Of a stretch of DNA of 64,000 nt, positions 17,922 to 27,347 are shown piece by piece; positions within the stretch are counted from its first letter, which is position 1; every line of letters begins with the position of its first letter. The notes under the pieces are model-generated. The model ran no database searches and had not been told where the DNA came from. It worked only from the letters and a program-made list of their open reading frames with translations. The translations under genes and the position numbers were made by a program. Source of the DNA: Xanthomonas translucens pv. cerealis (GTDB taxonomy: Bacteria > Pseudomonadota > Gammaproteobacteria > Xanthomonadales > Xanthomonadaceae); contig NZ_CP038228.1 of NCBI RefSeq assembly GCF_006838285.1, positions 1,116,001 through 1,180,000 of the forward strand, read 5' to 3'.

Positions 17922-18740
17922 ATGAGCAGCCACGCCGACAGCAAGCCCTGGACCGTTCCCGCCCTGGCCGAGGCCAAGCGCCGCCAGCAGAAACTGGTGA
18001 TGCTGACCGCCTACGACGCCGGCTTCGCACGCGTGTTCGAGGCCAATGGCGTGGACCTGATCCTGATCGGCGATTCGCTGGGCATGGTGGTGCAGGGCCA
18101 CGACTCGACCCTGCCGGTGACCGTGGACGACATCGTCTATCACACCGCGGCGGTGGCACGGGTGCTGCAGCGCGCGCTGCTGGTGGCCGACCTGCCGTTT
18201 CAGTCCGACGCCACCCCCGAGCGCGCGCTGGACGCGGCGACCCGGCTGCTGCAGGCCGGCGCGGAGATGGTCAAGCTGGAGGGCGCCGGGCACAAGCTGG
18301 AGGTGATCCGCTTCCTCAGCGAGCGCGACATCCCGGTGTGTTCGCACCTGGGCCTGACCCCGCAGTCGGTGCTGACTTTCGGCGGCTACAAGATCCAGGG
18401 CCGCGAGCAAGCCGCCGCGGCCAAACTGCTTGCCGACGCCAAGGCGGCGGCTGCGGCCGGCGCCGCGCTGCTGGTGCTGGAATGCGTGCCGTCGCCGCTG
18501 GCCGCGCGCATCACCGCCGAGATCGGGATTCCCACCATCGGCATCGGCGCCGGTCCCGACTGCGACGGCCAGGTGCTGGTGCTGCACGACGTCCTGGGCC
18601 TGGACAGCGGCCACCGGCGGCCGCGCTTCGTCAAGGATTTCCTGGCCGAAGGCGGCTCCATCGCCGGCGCGGTGCGCGCCTATGCCGACGCGGTGCGCGC
18701 CGGCACCTTCCCCGACGCCGAACACGCCTACGCCAAATGA
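17922..18740 (+). CDS. panB: 3-methyl-2-oxobutanoate hydroxymethyltransferase
   Basis: PanB adds a hydroxymethyl group from methylenetetrahydrofolate to ketoisovalerate, making ketopantoate. The 272-residue TIM barrel has the signatures [69 protein letters not shown] and [20 protein letters not shown] took ATG 17922 ([10 protein letters not shown]) over an earlier in-frame ATG that lies inside folK. The stop overlaps the panC start (ATGA). Confidence 0.96.
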   Translation: MSSHADSKPWTVPALAEAKRRQQKLVMLTAYDAGFARVFEANGVDLILIGDSLGMVVQGHDSTLPVTVDDIVYHTAAVARVLQRALLVADLPFQSDATPERALDAATRLLQAGAEMVKLEGAGHKLEVIRFLSERDIPVCSHLGLTPQSVLTFGGYKIQGREQAAAAKLLADAKAAAAAGAALLVLECVPSPLAARITAEIGIPTIGIGAGPDCDGQVLVLHDVLGLDSGHRRPRFVKDFLAEGGSIAGAVRAYADAVRAGTFPDAEHAYAK

Positions 18741-19576
18741 TCGAAACCCTCACCGACCTGGCGCGGCTGCGCGCCGTCGTTTCCGGCTGGAAGCGGCAGG
18801 GCCTGCGCGTGGCCTTCGTGCCGACCATGGGCAACCTGCACGCCGGGCATTTCTCGCTGGTGATGCTGGCCCGGCAATACGCCGACCGGGTGGTGTCCAG
18901 CGTGTTCGTCAACCCGACCCAGTTCGGGCCGAACGAGGACTTCACCCGCTACCCGCGCACCCCCGAGGCCGACACCAGCGGCCTGGAAGGCGCCGGCTGC
19001 GACGTGCTGTGGCTGCCGACGGTGGAGAGCATGTACCCGCTTGGCGTGGAGCTGGCGCTGCGCATGCACACGCCCGGAGTCAGCGAAGTGCTGGAAGGCG
19101 CCTGCCGTCCCGGCCATTTCGACGGCGTGTGCACCGTGGTCGCGCGTCTGTTCAACCAGGTGCAGCCGGACCTGGCCGCGTTCGGCAAGAAGGACTACCA
19201 GCAGCTGGCGGTGATCCGGCAGATGGTGGCCGACCTGGCGTTCCCGATCGAGATCCTGGGCGGCGGCATCGTACGCGAGGCCGACGGTCTGGCGATGAGT
19301 TCGCGCAACCAGTATCTGTCGGCCGAGGAGCGGCCGCGCGCGGCGCAGATCCGCCAGACCCTGCTGGCGATGCGCGACTGGCATGTCGCCGGGCGTCCGC
19401 GTGCCGAGATCGAGGCGGCGGCCAGCGCGCAGCTGCAGGCCGCCGGCTTCGTGGTCGATTACACCGTGCTGCGCCTGCCCGACCTGAGCGAGCCGCAGGA
19501 TCACCAAGGCCCACGCGTGGCGCTGATCGCCGCGCGCCTGGGGCGCACCCGCCTGATCGACAATCTGGAATTCTGA
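18737..19576 (+). CDS. panC: Pantothenate synthetase
   Basis: PanC ligates pantoate and beta-alanine with ATP to give pantothenate. The 279-residue protein has the HIGH-like nucleotide block [58 protein letters not shown] and the KMSKS-like SSRNQYLS. All are in the usual positions of the cytidylyltransferase fold. It is coupled to panB through ATGA. A 247-bp gap with no gene separates it from panD. Confidence 0.96.
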   Translation: MIETLTDLARLRAVVSGWKRQGLRVAFVPTMGNLHAGHFSLVMLARQYADRVVSSVFVNPTQFGPNEDFTRYPRTPEADTSGLEGAGCDVLWLPTVESMYPLGVELALRMHTPGVSEVLEGACRPGHFDGVCTVVARLFNQVQPDLAAFGKKDYQQLAVIRQMVADLAFPIEILGGGIVREADGLAMSSRNQYLSAEERPRAAQIRQTLLAMRDWHVAGRPRAEIEAAASAQLQAAGFVVDYTVLRLPDLSEPQDHQGPRVALIAARLGRTRLIDNLEF

Positions 19577-19823
19577 GCGCGCCGGCCACCGGGGTGCGGC
19601 GCGCCGGTCGGCTTCGCGCGTCGCGACTGTATCCGCAGCAGCAAGCTGCGCCGCTCGCCGCGTCGCGCATTGCGGCAGCAAGCGGTCACGCCATGTCCTG
19701 TGGCCTGCATGCCAAGACGAACGCCGGACAACGTCGCATACGCACCGCCAGCCCCTGCTGCCGCTGCCGCTTAACCCCCCGGCTGCTAAACTGCGCTTCT
19801 TTCCTCACCGCAGTACCGCAAGC

Positions 19824-20204
19824 ATGCAACTGAGCCTGTTGAAGACCAAGATCCACCGCGCCACCGTCACCCATTCGGAGCTCAACTACGAAGGGTCGAT
19901 CGCTATCGACGGGCTGCTGCTGGACGCCACCGGCATCCGCGAGTTCGAGCAGGTGCACATCTGGGACGTCACCAACGGCGCACGCTTCAGCACCTACGCG
20001 ATCCGCGCCGACGAAGGCAGCGGCATCGTCTCGCTCAACGGCGGCGCGGCGCGCCACGTGCAGGTCGGCGACCTGATCATCATCGCCGCCTTCGCCGGCA
20101 TGAGCGAAGAGGAGGCCGCGCGCTTCCAGCCGATCCTGGTCTACGTGGACGGCGCCAACAAGATCACCCATACCAACCACAGCATCCCGAAGCAGGCCGC
20201 ATGA
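19824..20204 (+). CDS. panD: Aspartate 1-decarboxylase
   Basis: PanD makes beta-alanine from aspartate for pantothenate. The 126-residue proenzyme has Gly24-Ser25 (NYEGSIAID), the self-cleavage site that produces the pyruvoyl group, at exactly the expected residue number. [21 protein letters not shown] and [20 protein letters not shown] are family blocks. The stop overlaps the pgi start (ATGA), an arrangement coupling beta-alanine supply with phosphoglucose isomerase translation. Confidence 0.96.
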   Translation: MQLSLLKTKIHRATVTHSELNYEGSIAIDGLLLDATGIREFEQVHIWDVTNGARFSTYAIRADEGSGIVSLNGGAARHVQVGDLIIIAAFAGMSEEEAARFQPILVYVDGANKITHTNHSIPKQAA

Positions 20205-21715
20205 CACAGTCCAACGGTTTCGACGCACTGCACGCCCACGCCCAGCGCTTGCGCGGGGCGCGCCTTCCCGAACTGCTGGCCGCCGAGCCCGGCCGGGTCG
20301 ACGACCTGGCGCTGCAGGTCGGGCCGTTGTACTTCAACTTCGCCCGGCAGACATACGACCGTGCCGCGCTCGACGCGCTGCTGGCGCTGGCCGCCGAACA
20401 TGACGTGGCCGGCGCGTTCCAGCGCCTGTTCCGCGGCGAGACGGTCAACGTCACCGAAGGCCGCGCCGCACTGCATACCGCGCTGCGCGGCGAGCTCAGC
20501 GGCGCGCCGGTGGCGGCCGACGCCAACGCCAGCGCGCGCGAGGTGCAGCAGCGCATGCGCGCACTGATCCAGGCGCTGGCGCAGACCGAGGTCACCGACA
20601 TCGTCAGCGTCGGCATCGGCGGTTCCGACCTGGGCCCGCGGCTGGTCGCCGACGCGCTGCGTCCGGCCGACGGCGCGCGTTTCCGCGTGCATTTCGTCTC
20701 CAACGTCGATGGCGCGGCGATGCAGCGCACGCTGGCCACGCTGGATCCGGCGCGCACCGCCGGCGTGCTGATCTCCAAGACCTTCGGTACCCAGGAAACC
20801 CTGCTCAACGGCCAGATCCTGCGCGACTGGCTCGGCGGCAGCGAGCGCCTTTACGCGGTCAGCGCCAATCCCGAGCGCGCCGCCAAGGCCTTCGACATCG
20901 CCGCCAGCCGCGTGCTGCCGATGTGGGACTGGGTCGGCGGCCGCTACTCGCTGTGGTCGGCGGTGGGCTTCCCGATCGCGCTGGCGATCGGTGCCGACGG
21001 CTTCGAGCAGTTGCTGGCCGGCGCCGCGCAGTTCGACGCACACGCGCTGACCGCGCCGCTGGCGCGCAACGTGGCGGTGCTGCATGCGCTGACCACGCTG
21101 TGGAACCGCAACGTGCTCGGCTACGCCACGCAGGCGGTGATGACCTACGACCAGCGCCTGGCGCTGCTGCCGGCCTACCTGCAGCAACTGGTGATGGAGA
21201 GCCTGGGCAAGCGCGTGCGCCTGGACGGCAGCCCGGTGCAGGCCGATACCGTGCCGGTGTGGTGGGGCGGCGCCGGCACCGACGTGCAGCACAGCTTCTT
21301 CCAGGCGCTGCACCAGGGCACCAGCATCGTGCCGGCCGATTTCATCGGCTGCATCCGCAACGACGATCCGTACACGGTCAACCACCAGGCGCTGCTGGCC
21401 AACCTGCTGGCCCAGACCGAGGCGCTGGCGAACGGGCAGGGCAGCGACGACCCGCACCGCGACTACCCCGGCGGCCGCCCGAGCACGCTGATCCTGCTCG
21501 ACGCGCTGACCCCGCAGGCGCTGGGCGCGCTGATCGCGATGTACGAGCACAGCGTCTACGTGCAGTCGGTGATCTGGGGCATCAACGCCTTCGACCAGTT
21601 CGGCGTGGAACTGGGCAAGCAACTGGCCAGCCAGCTGCTGCCGGCGCTGCAGGGCGAAACCACCGAGGTCTCCGACCCGGTGACGCGCGCGGTACTGGCG
21701 CGCTTGCGCGGCTGA
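20201..21715 (+). CDS. pgi: Glucose-6-phosphate isomerase
   Basis: The 504-residue enzyme interconverts glucose 6-phosphate and fructose 6-phosphate. It feeds sugar nucleotide and exopolysaccharide supply as well as glycolysis. Signatures: [47 protein letters not shown] and [18 protein letters not shown], with the catalytic Lys in the last. Length is shorter than E. coli Pgi (549) but usual for xanthomonads. It overlaps panD by 4 nt and ends 140 bp before the convergent T6SS effector gene. Confidence 0.96.
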   Translation: MTQSNGFDALHAHAQRLRGARLPELLAAEPGRVDDLALQVGPLYFNFARQTYDRAALDALLALAAEHDVAGAFQRLFRGETVNVTEGRAALHTALRGELSGAPVAADANASAREVQQRMRALIQALAQTEVTDIVSVGIGGSDLGPRLVADALRPADGARFRVHFVSNVDGAAMQRTLATLDPARTAGVLISKTFGTQETLLNGQILRDWLGGSERLYAVSANPERAAKAFDIAASRVLPMWDWVGGRYSLWSAVGFPIALAIGADGFEQLLAGAAQFDAHALTAPLARNVAVLHALTTLWNRNVLGYATQAVMTYDQRLALLPAYLQQLVMESLGKRVRLDGSPVQADTVPVWWGGAGTDVQHSFFQALHQGTSIVPADFIGCIRNDDPYTVNHQALLANLLAQTEALANGQGSDDPHRDYPGGRPSTLILLDALTPQALGALIAMYEHSVYVQSVIWGINAFDQFGVELGKQLASQLLPALQGETTEVSDPVTRAVLARLRG

Positions 21716-21855
21716 GTCGCAGTCGCTCGATCCGCTTGCGGCCGGATGCGTCGGGCGGGGAGTCTTCGGCACCCGCGGCAACGCTGCGGCATCCACGCAG
21801 ATCGCGGGTCCCGTGCCGGGGCCGATTGCGGCCACCGGCGCAGCGCGTCGGGTGG

Positions 21856-24264
21856 CTAGTACAAGCTCGGCCCGCTGGGATTGACGATCTTCTTCAAGCC
21901 GCTTTCCAGCGCTTCGCGGGCCGCTCTGCCCGCCGCATCGATGGCGTTGTCCACCGCCTGGCCGGCCGCGCGCTGCGCGCGCTCCTTGGCGGCGGCGGCG
22001 GCCTGCCGTGCGGATTCGACCGCATCGTCGATGCCGTCCTTGGCCGCGTCGCCGAGGCGTCCGCCCTGGTACACGGCTTCGTCCACGAGCTGGAGCCTTT
22101 CGTGGTCGCGGTCGAACACGCGGCGGTAGTGTCCGGGGCCATTGGCCTCGCGCCGGGTCGCGGTGCCCAGCACATTGCGGACGATCCATCCATCGAAACC
22201 GGCACTGGCGCGCAGGTCCGCCGCTTCCTTGTCGGTCATCAGCGGAATGGTGGCGGGATTGCCGTCGTCGCTGGCTTTGGGGTTCTGCGCCAGCACGCGC
22301 TGCTCGAAGTGGTTGAGCGCGTAGCGTTCGGCCTGCTGGCGCGCCTGCACCGCACCTTCGAACATGCCGTGTTCGGCGGCGGCATCGGCCGCCTTGAGCA
22401 GCGCGGCATGCTGTGCGTTCTTCTTGCGTATCTCGTTGGCGAAGGCGTTCTTGTCCGCCTGCGACACCGGGCCGAGCAGCCAGAAGCCGGCATGCGAGTC
22501 GTGCACGAAGTCGTCGAAGAAGCGATCCACCTCGCCCGGAATCGGTGTGGTGTCGTCCACCGCCGCCAGCAGATCGCGCTGCGTCCTGCTGGGGTCGGGC
22601 GGCACCTGCACCGTATGCGACATGCCTTGCGAGTAGAAGGTGTAACTCGATGGCTGGCTCGCCGTGCGCGCATGCGCGATATCGGCCTGCCAGTCCAGAT
22701 TGCCTTCTTCCAGATCGGTGCGGTCCTGCGCCGTGGCGTGCTGGTAGCTCGCCATCGCACGGAACTGCGCGGTGTCCCGCTTGGACGCGCGCCAGCGCCA
22801 GTAGCGCTGCATCTGCTGCTCCATGCGGTTCTCCATCACCCCGCGTCTGGAGCCGGACAGGTTCTCGCCCTTTTCGTTGGCGGGCGTCCAGTCGAGATAA
22901 GCGGAGAAAGCGGTTTCGAGGGAGGGGTCGATTTTGAAGTCGTCTTTGGTTTGTTCCACCATTTCATTCGGTGAGCGAAGCTTTACGCCGTTGTTGCAGG
23001 CCTCGAAGTACATGTCGTTCAGCGTGATCTGCGACATCAGGCTGGATCGCCCGCCGCGCGCCTTCCCTTGGTCGCCCGGCGAGTAGCCGCCGCCGATATC
23101 CGAGTGCGCACCGGGATACACGTATTCCTTGGCGTGCGCCGGCCAGCTGCCGCCAGCGCGCGCGGTGGACAGCGGGAACGAGCGCCGGATTTCATGCCCG
23201 GCCACGTAATGGACGGCGCCCTCGACCTCGGGGATGCGCATGGTCTTGTTGGCCCAGTCGAACAGGCCGCTGCCGACCGGCGACGAATCCGCCAGCAGCA
23301 CCGAGGCCACCGTGTCGTAGATGCCGAGAAAGCGCAGATTGACCTCCGCCGGCCCCACCTTGCCGCGGGTCGCCAGCGCCAGCCAGTTGCAGAAGGTGCG
23401 CGCCTCGGCCGCACCGCGCGAGAAGCCGAACACCGACAGATGCAGACGGTTAATCGTCGGCCGCTTGTCGGCCACCTGCTTGAGCAGGCGCCGGTCCAGG
23501 TCGCGGAAGATCGATTCCATCTTGCCATCGCCGAGCCGGTACCAGGTGCGCAGGCCGGAGAACACCCCGGTGACCAGGTCCTTGGTTTCGGCTTCGTCCA
23601 GCAAGTCGAAGCCGTTGACCGAGGTATTGACTGCGTTATAGAGCCTCGTCAAAGCCCAATGGATGCGATCCTCACCGCCACGGGCCATGCTCTTGCCGGT
23701 GGCGTCCTCGGCGAGCTCGCCGATTTCCTTGAACTTGGTCCCGACGCCAGGAACGTAATAACGGAAATACTCGACCCTGTCTTCCTTCTGCGCGTCGTAG
23801 AGACTGACGATATTGGAGTGCCCCTGCAATGGGCGATCACGCTCCATATTGTTGTTGGTACCATCGAAGAAGATCCCCACGTGGATCTCGCGCGTACAGT
23901 TCAGTCCGTCCACCGACGAGAAACAGGCCTTACTGGCGCGCTGGCTCAGTTCGCGCGCGCTGGGCTTGCGCTGGCTGCGCGAGAACTTGCCCGGCAACTC
24001 GGTCTTGCCGTCGGCCGCCGCACCGTACTTGTCGTTGTCCCAATGGTCGCCGGGCTTGGCGGTGGGCAACCATTCGTAGGCGGACGACCAGGTCTTGGAC
24101 AGATAGGGCTGCTGCGGCGTGTGACGGAAAAGCAGGATCTGGTCGCCATTGGGCAATACGCGCGCGGTCAGCGTCACCCGCTGCCGCGTCTCGAAATACC
24201 AGCTGTCCACCGCGCCATCCTGCAGACGCTTGACCGCATACCACCCAGGTTTGAAGTCGCTCAT
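21856..24264 (-). CDS. Tle1-like T6SS phospholipase effector (DUF2235)
   Basis: The 802-residue protein has a DUF2235 alpha/beta-hydrolase domain from about residue 126 to 480. GIFFDGTNNN (129-138) opens it, the nucleophile elbow is G280-F-S282-R-G284, an Asp follows in GIYDTVASV (317), and the His is in GAHSDIGGGY (387). This is the catalytic set of the Tle1 lipase effectors secreted by type VI systems. The N-terminal 120 residues are family-specific, and the tail (740-795) is an Ala-rich amphipathic helix. It is the last gene of a vgrG-DUF4123-lipoprotein array cluster, with its start overlapping the preceding lipoprotein stop (ATGA). Confidence 0.88.
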   Translation of the reverse strand: MSDFKPGWYAVKRLQDGAVDSWYFETRQRVTLTARVLPNGDQILLFRHTPQQPYLSKTWSSAYEWLPTAKPGDHWDNDKYGAAADGKTELPGKFSRSQRKPSARELSQRASKACFSSVDGLNCTREIHVGIFFDGTNNNMERDRPLQGHSNIVSLYDAQKEDRVEYFRYYVPGVGTKFKEIGELAEDATGKSMARGGEDRIHWALTRLYNAVNTSVNGFDLLDEAETKDLVTGVFSGLRTWYRLGDGKMESIFRDLDRRLLKQVADKRPTINRLHLSVFGFSRGAAEARTFCNWLALATRGKVGPAEVNLRFLGIYDTVASVLLADSSPVGSGLFDWANKTMRIPEVEGAVHYVAGHEIRRSFPLSTARAGGSWPAHAKEYVYPGAHSDIGGGYSPGDQGKARGGRSSLMSQITLNDMYFEACNNGVKLRSPNEMVEQTKDDFKIDPSLETAFSAYLDWTPANEKGENLSGSRRGVMENRMEQQMQRYWRWRASKRDTAQFRAMASYQHATAQDRTDLEEGNLDWQADIAHARTASQPSSYTFYSQGMSHTVQVPPDPSRTQRDLLAAVDDTTPIPGEVDRFFDDFVHDSHAGFWLLGPVSQADKNAFANEIRKKNAQHAALLKAADAAAEHGMFEGAVQARQQAERYALNHFEQRVLAQNPKASDDGNPATIPLMTDKEAADLRASAGFDGWIVRNVLGTATRREANGPGHYRRVFDRDHERLQLVDEAVYQGGRLGDAAKDGIDDAVESARQAAAAAKERAQRAAGQAVDNAIDAAGRAAREALESGLKKIVNPSGPSLY

Positions 24265-24830
24265 GGCTGCTGCTCGGCATCGGTGTGTTCGGATTTTGCG
24301 TCCGGCAATGTCGGTGGCGGCGGTAGCGGCGGCCAGTTATCGGGTTTGACTGGTGCATCGGGGCCTTTGTAGCCTTTCGATCCGGCCGAGCCGTTCCAGA
24401 TCAGCAGCCGCACCTTCCCTTCCGGCAGAAAATGGACATTGAGCGTCGTCCCGGGTTTCTCATAGCGCTCGATGGGGACGACCTTCTCATGCCAGGTTTC
24501 GGTTGGATCGTCACCGCCGGGAATGCCACTCGATGTCGTCCAACGAACCTTGGCGGTGAGCCCCGGGTGCCACTGACGCGGATAGGTGATGCAACAAGTG
24601 AACTTTCCCCCACCACCGTAAGGACGGGAATTTCCACCCCATTGACCATCGATATAGAACTCGTGGATATAGTCCTCGGTATGATTGTAGGCGCTGATGC
24701 TCGCTTCAGCAGTTTTGGACGGCTCGGCTTTGCAGGCGGCCAACAGTGAGAGCAGCATCAGCGCGACCAGCAGGCGGGCAACGGCACGCCTGCTTCTACT
24801 ACGGGTTTGGTCATCATCATGGTGTCGCAT
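24261..24830 (-). CDS. DUF3304-type lipoprotein, probable Tle1 immunity protein, copy 1
   Basis: The 189-residue lipoprotein has a basic start and hydrophobic segment ending in the lipobox LLAAC (Cys33). A conserved domain follows with NHTEDYIHEFYIDGQWGG, a CC pair in FTCCITYPRQW, ETWHEKVVPIERYEKPG and LPEGKVRLLIWNG. A Pro-rich C-terminal tail ends the protein. It would sit on the periplasmic face of a membrane, where it could neutralise the lipase. The start is ATG 24830 (MRHHDDD). The stop overlaps the effector start, the usual effector-immunity coupling. It differs most from the other copies at GGDDPTETW. Confidence 0.82.
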   Translation of the reverse strand: MRHHDDDQTRSRSRRAVARLLVALMLLSLLAACKAEPSKTAEASISAYNHTEDYIHEFYIDGQWGGNSRPYGGGGKFTCCITYPRQWHPGLTAKVRWTTSSGIPGGDDPTETWHEKVVPIERYEKPGTTLNVHFLPEGKVRLLIWNGSAGSKGYKGPDAPVKPDNWPPLPPPPTLPDAKSEHTDAEQQP

Positions 24831-24901
24831 CGTGTCCTCGTAATTGCTGTGGCGAAGCAGCGGCAGCGTGTTGCGTGCAGGAGTCGTGGAACCAGAGCGC
24901 G

Positions 24902-25057
24902 TCACAATGACACGGGCCGGGAATGCATGGCATGATCGGCGTTTGCCAGCACGCGCGCAGTCATGATCACCCGCTGCCGCGTCTCGAAATACCAGTTATC
25001 CACCGCACCATCCTGCAGACGCTTGACCGCATACCACCCAGGTTTGAAGTCGCTCAT
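24902..25057 (-). pseudogene. Truncated 5' copy of the Tle1-like gene, remnant 1
   Basis: Residues 1 to about 40 match the effector N-terminus (MSDFKPGWYAVKRLQDG onward, with a few changes such as VDNWYF and RVIMTAR). The frame then leaves homology, reading NADHAMHSRPVSL and a stop, 51 codons in all. It keeps the same start overlap with the lipoprotein gene upstream. It appears to be the scar of a tandem duplication. A 51-residue peptide could still be made. Confidence 0.8.
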
Positions 25058-25620
25058 GGCTGTTGCTCCGCATCGGTGTGTTCGGATTTTGCGTCCGGCA
25101 CTATCGGTGGCGGCGGTAGTGGCGGCCAGTTATCGGGTTTGACTGGTGCATCGGGGCCTTTGTAGCCTTTCGATCCGGCCGCGCCGTTCCAGATCAGCAG
25201 CCGCACCTTCCCTTCCGGCAGGAAATGAACATTGAGCCGCGTACCGGGTTTCTCATAACGTTCGATGGGGACGACCTTCTCGTGCCAGACCGGTTCGCTG
25301 CGAATGCCGGGAATGCCACTCGATGTCGTCCAACGAACCTTGGCGGTGAGCCCCGGGCGCCACTGCCGCGGATAGGTGACGCAGCAGACGAAGCTTCCAC
25401 CGCCGCCATATGGATAGGAATTCCCCCCCCATTGGCCATCGACATAAAGCTCGTGGATGTAGTCCTCGGTATGGTTGTACGGACTGATGCTCGCTTCGGC
25501 CGTTGTGGAAGGCTCGGCTTTGCAGGCAGCCAATAGCGAGAGCAGCGATAGCGCGATCAGCAGGCGGGCAACGGCACACCTGCTTCTACTACGGGTTTGG
25601 TCATCATCATGGTGTCGCAT
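25054..25620 (-). CDS. DUF3304-type lipoprotein, probable Tle1 immunity protein, copy 2
   Basis: The 188-residue paralogue of copy 1 has the same MRHHDDDQTRSRSR start and LLAAC lipobox. The domain has substitutions (HELYVDGQWGGNSYPYGG, FVCCVTYP, GIRSEPVWHEK). The Pro-rich tail ends SEHTDAEQQP. The differences cluster between residues 50 and 115, the likely effector-contacting part, while the C-terminal 60 residues are nearly unchanged. It sits between two truncated effector starts, so it no longer has its own full effector. Confidence 0.8.
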   Translation of the reverse strand: MRHHDDDQTRSRSRCAVARLLIALSLLSLLAACKAEPSTTAEASISPYNHTEDYIHELYVDGQWGGNSYPYGGGGSFVCCVTYPRQWRPGLTAKVRWTTSSGIPGIRSEPVWHEKVVPIERYEKPGTRLNVHFLPEGKVRLLIWNGAAGSKGYKGPDAPVKPDNWPPLPPPPIVPDAKSEHTDAEQQP

Positions 25621-25691
25621 CGTGTCCTCGTAATTGCTGTGGCGAAGCAGCGGCAGCGTGTTGCGTGCAGGAGTCGGGGAACCAGAGCGCG

Positions 25692-25847
25692 TCACAATGA
25701 CACGGGCCGGGAATGCATGGCATGATCGGCGTTTGCCAGCATGCGCGCGGTCAGCGTCACCCGCTCCCGCGTCTCGAAATACCAGCTATCCACCGCGCCA
25801 TCGTGCAGGCGCTTGACCGCATACCACCCAGGTTTGAAGTCGCTCAT
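25692..25847 (-). pseudogene. Truncated 5' copy of the Tle1-like gene, remnant 2
   Basis: This second 51-codon remnant of the effector start differs from remnant 1 by a handful of codons (RLHDGAVDSWYFETRERV, TARMLANAD) and ends with the identical off-homology tail HAMHSRPVSL. The shared junction indicates that one truncation event was later duplicated together with its lipoprotein gene. Confidence 0.8.
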
Positions 25848-26380
25848 GGCTGGTGCTCTGCATCGGTGTGTTCGGATTTTGCGTCCGGTAATGTCGGTGG
25901 CGGCGGTAGCGGCGGCCAACCTTCGGGTTTGACCGGTGCATCGGGGCCTTTGTAGCCTTTCGATCCGGCCGAGCCGTTCCAGATCAGCAGCCGCACCTTC
26001 CCTTCCGGCAGGAAGTGGACATTGAGCGTCGTCCCGGGTTTCTCATAACGTTCGATGGGGACGACCTTCTCGTGCCAGACCGGTTCGCTGCGAATGCCGG
26101 GAATGCCACTCGATGTCGTCCAACGAACCTTGGCGGTGAGCCCCGGGCGCCACTGCCGCGGATAGGTGACGCAGCAGACGAAGCTTCCCCCTCCCTCGAA
26201 TGGATATGAGTTCCCGCCCCACTGTCCATCGATATAGAGCTGGTGAATATAGTCCTCGGTATGGTTGTACGGACTGATGCTCGCTTCGGCGGTTGTGGAT
26301 GGCTCGGCCTTGCAGGCCACCAATAGCGCGACCAGCGCGGCACAACCGAAGGCGCTGCGAAGGCTGTTGTGCGCGCTCAT
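25844..26380 (-). CDS. DUF3304-type lipoprotein, probable Tle1 immunity protein, copy 3
   Basis: The 178-residue member has a different, shorter leader (MSAHNSLRSAFGCAALVALLVAC), also ending in a lipobox. It then joins the common domain at KAEPSTTAEASISPYN. Its distinct features are HQLYIDGQWGG, YPFEGGGSFVCC and KPEGWPPL. As the copy next to the DUF4123 adaptor (ATGA overlap), it may be the ancestral gene and the donor of the array, with the MRHHDDD leader acquired in the duplicates. Confidence 0.8.
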   Translation of the reverse strand: MSAHNSLRSAFGCAALVALLVACKAEPSTTAEASISPYNHTEDYIHQLYIDGQWGGNSYPFEGGGSFVCCVTYPRQWRPGLTAKVRWTTSSGIPGIRSEPVWHEKVVPIERYEKPGTTLNVHFLPEGKVRLLIWNGSAGSKGYKGPDAPVKPEGWPPLPPPPTLPDAKSEHTDAEHQP

Positions 26381-27333
26381 GCGGTCTGCTCGCCGAACGG
26401 GCTGCCATCGTGCCGCGCCGGGTCGGCGTCGAGCTGCTCCCACACCTTGCTGTCCCACAGCGGCATGTGCTCGGCCAGCGTGTGCTCGCCGGCCTGCACC
26501 CCCGCCCAGGTGTCGGCAAGGGCATGCAGACGGTGAAACCCTTCGCCGCAGGTCATGCTGAGCACCACGAATTGCAGGCGGCTGTGCGGATCGTGGACGC
26601 GGTAACTGTCCGCGGTCTCCAGGATGGCGCACAGCCGGGCGTGGAACTGGCCGCGCCGTTCGGCGGGAACCAGGCTGGGCGTCTGTTCGAGCAACAGGAC
26701 GAAGATCGCATCGGCGTCCGACGCCGCGCGCAAGGCGCGGAACTGTGCGGCGCTCAGCCGCAGGTGCGCGGCGCTATCGGCGGCCACACCGCCGGGAGCG
26801 GGCTGCCAACGTGCGTAGGCGGCATGGCGGTCGATCCAGCCCCAGTCCTCGATCGCCTGCTGGACGCGGCTGCGCTGCGCGGCATCCAGCTGGCGCAGCA
26901 AGCCGGGCAGCACGCGGGTGTCGGCAAAGCGGCAATGCAGCGGCTGCTTGCGCTCTTCCACGGCGATCTTGGCCAGATAGCCGGCCAGCGCCTGCAGCTG
27001 TGCCGGTTCCGCCACGCCGTAAAGGAAGCTCAGCGCGGGAGTGCCGGCCGTCCAGTTCAGCAGGGTTGCTATCTGCTTCGCGTGCGCCGCCGGCTCGGTG
27101 TCCAGCGCCACCAGCCACACGGCATGCTCGGCAAAGGCCGCCAAGCTGGAGGCGGCATAGGCGTTGTAGTGCGTCCATCGGTTGCGTTGCATGCGGCGAT
27201 GCAGCGTGGTGGCATCGAGCAGCGCCAGATCCAGTACGGCCCAGGATGGATGGCTTGCGCAGATCGCCGCGGCGAGCGCCTGCTGTTGCGCGGCATCGGG
27301 ACTGTCGTAGGCGAAGTCGATGGAACTGCTCAT
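26377..27333 (-). CDS. DUF4123 T6SS effector adaptor/chaperone
   Basis: The 318-residue protein lies between vgrG and the effector array. DUF4123 proteins load cognate effectors on VgrG tips. The N-terminal half has the family layout (WAVLDLALLDATTLHRRM, WLVALDTEPAAHAKQIATLL, FLYGVAEPAQLQALAGYLAKI, CRFADTRVLPGLLRQLDAAQ, WGWIDRHAAY). The start is ATG 27333, 14 bp after the vgrG stop, and the stop overlaps lipoprotein copy 3. Specific partner recognition of the Tle1-like effector is inferred from gene order. Confidence 0.85.
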   Translation of the reverse strand: MSSSIDFAYDSPDAAQQQALAAAICASHPSWAVLDLALLDATTLHRRMQRNRWTHYNAYAASSLAAFAEHAVWLVALDTEPAAHAKQIATLLNWTAGTPALSFLYGVAEPAQLQALAGYLAKIAVEERKQPLHCRFADTRVLPGLLRQLDAAQRSRVQQAIEDWGWIDRHAAYARWQPAPGGVAADSAAHLRLSAAQFRALRAASDADAIFVLLLEQTPSLVPAERRGQFHARLCAILETADSYRVHDPHSRLQFVVLSMTCGEGFHRLHALADTWAGVQAGEHTLAEHMPLWDSKVWEQLDADPARHDGSPFGEQTA

Positions 27334-27347
27334 GGTGGCCGCCGCGC

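Larger units (their letters stand above)
24150..26310. repeat. Tandem ~790-bp array of lipoprotein gene plus effector 5' end
   Basis: The effector start codon region recurs at 24264, 25057 and 25847, giving periods of 793 and 790 bp. Each unit holds one DUF3304 lipoprotein gene and the first ~40 codons of the Tle1-like gene, nearly identical between copies, including the intergenic segment. The third lipoprotein copy keeps the same C-terminal two-thirds but a different signal peptide. Boundaries are approximate. Confidence 0.85.

Noticed and set aside
24150..26310. Considered a CRISPR array or insertion sequence because of regular repeats
   Set aside because: Units are about 790 bp, contain genes, have no short direct repeats with unique spacers, and no transposase or terminal inverted repeats; tandem duplication explains them.
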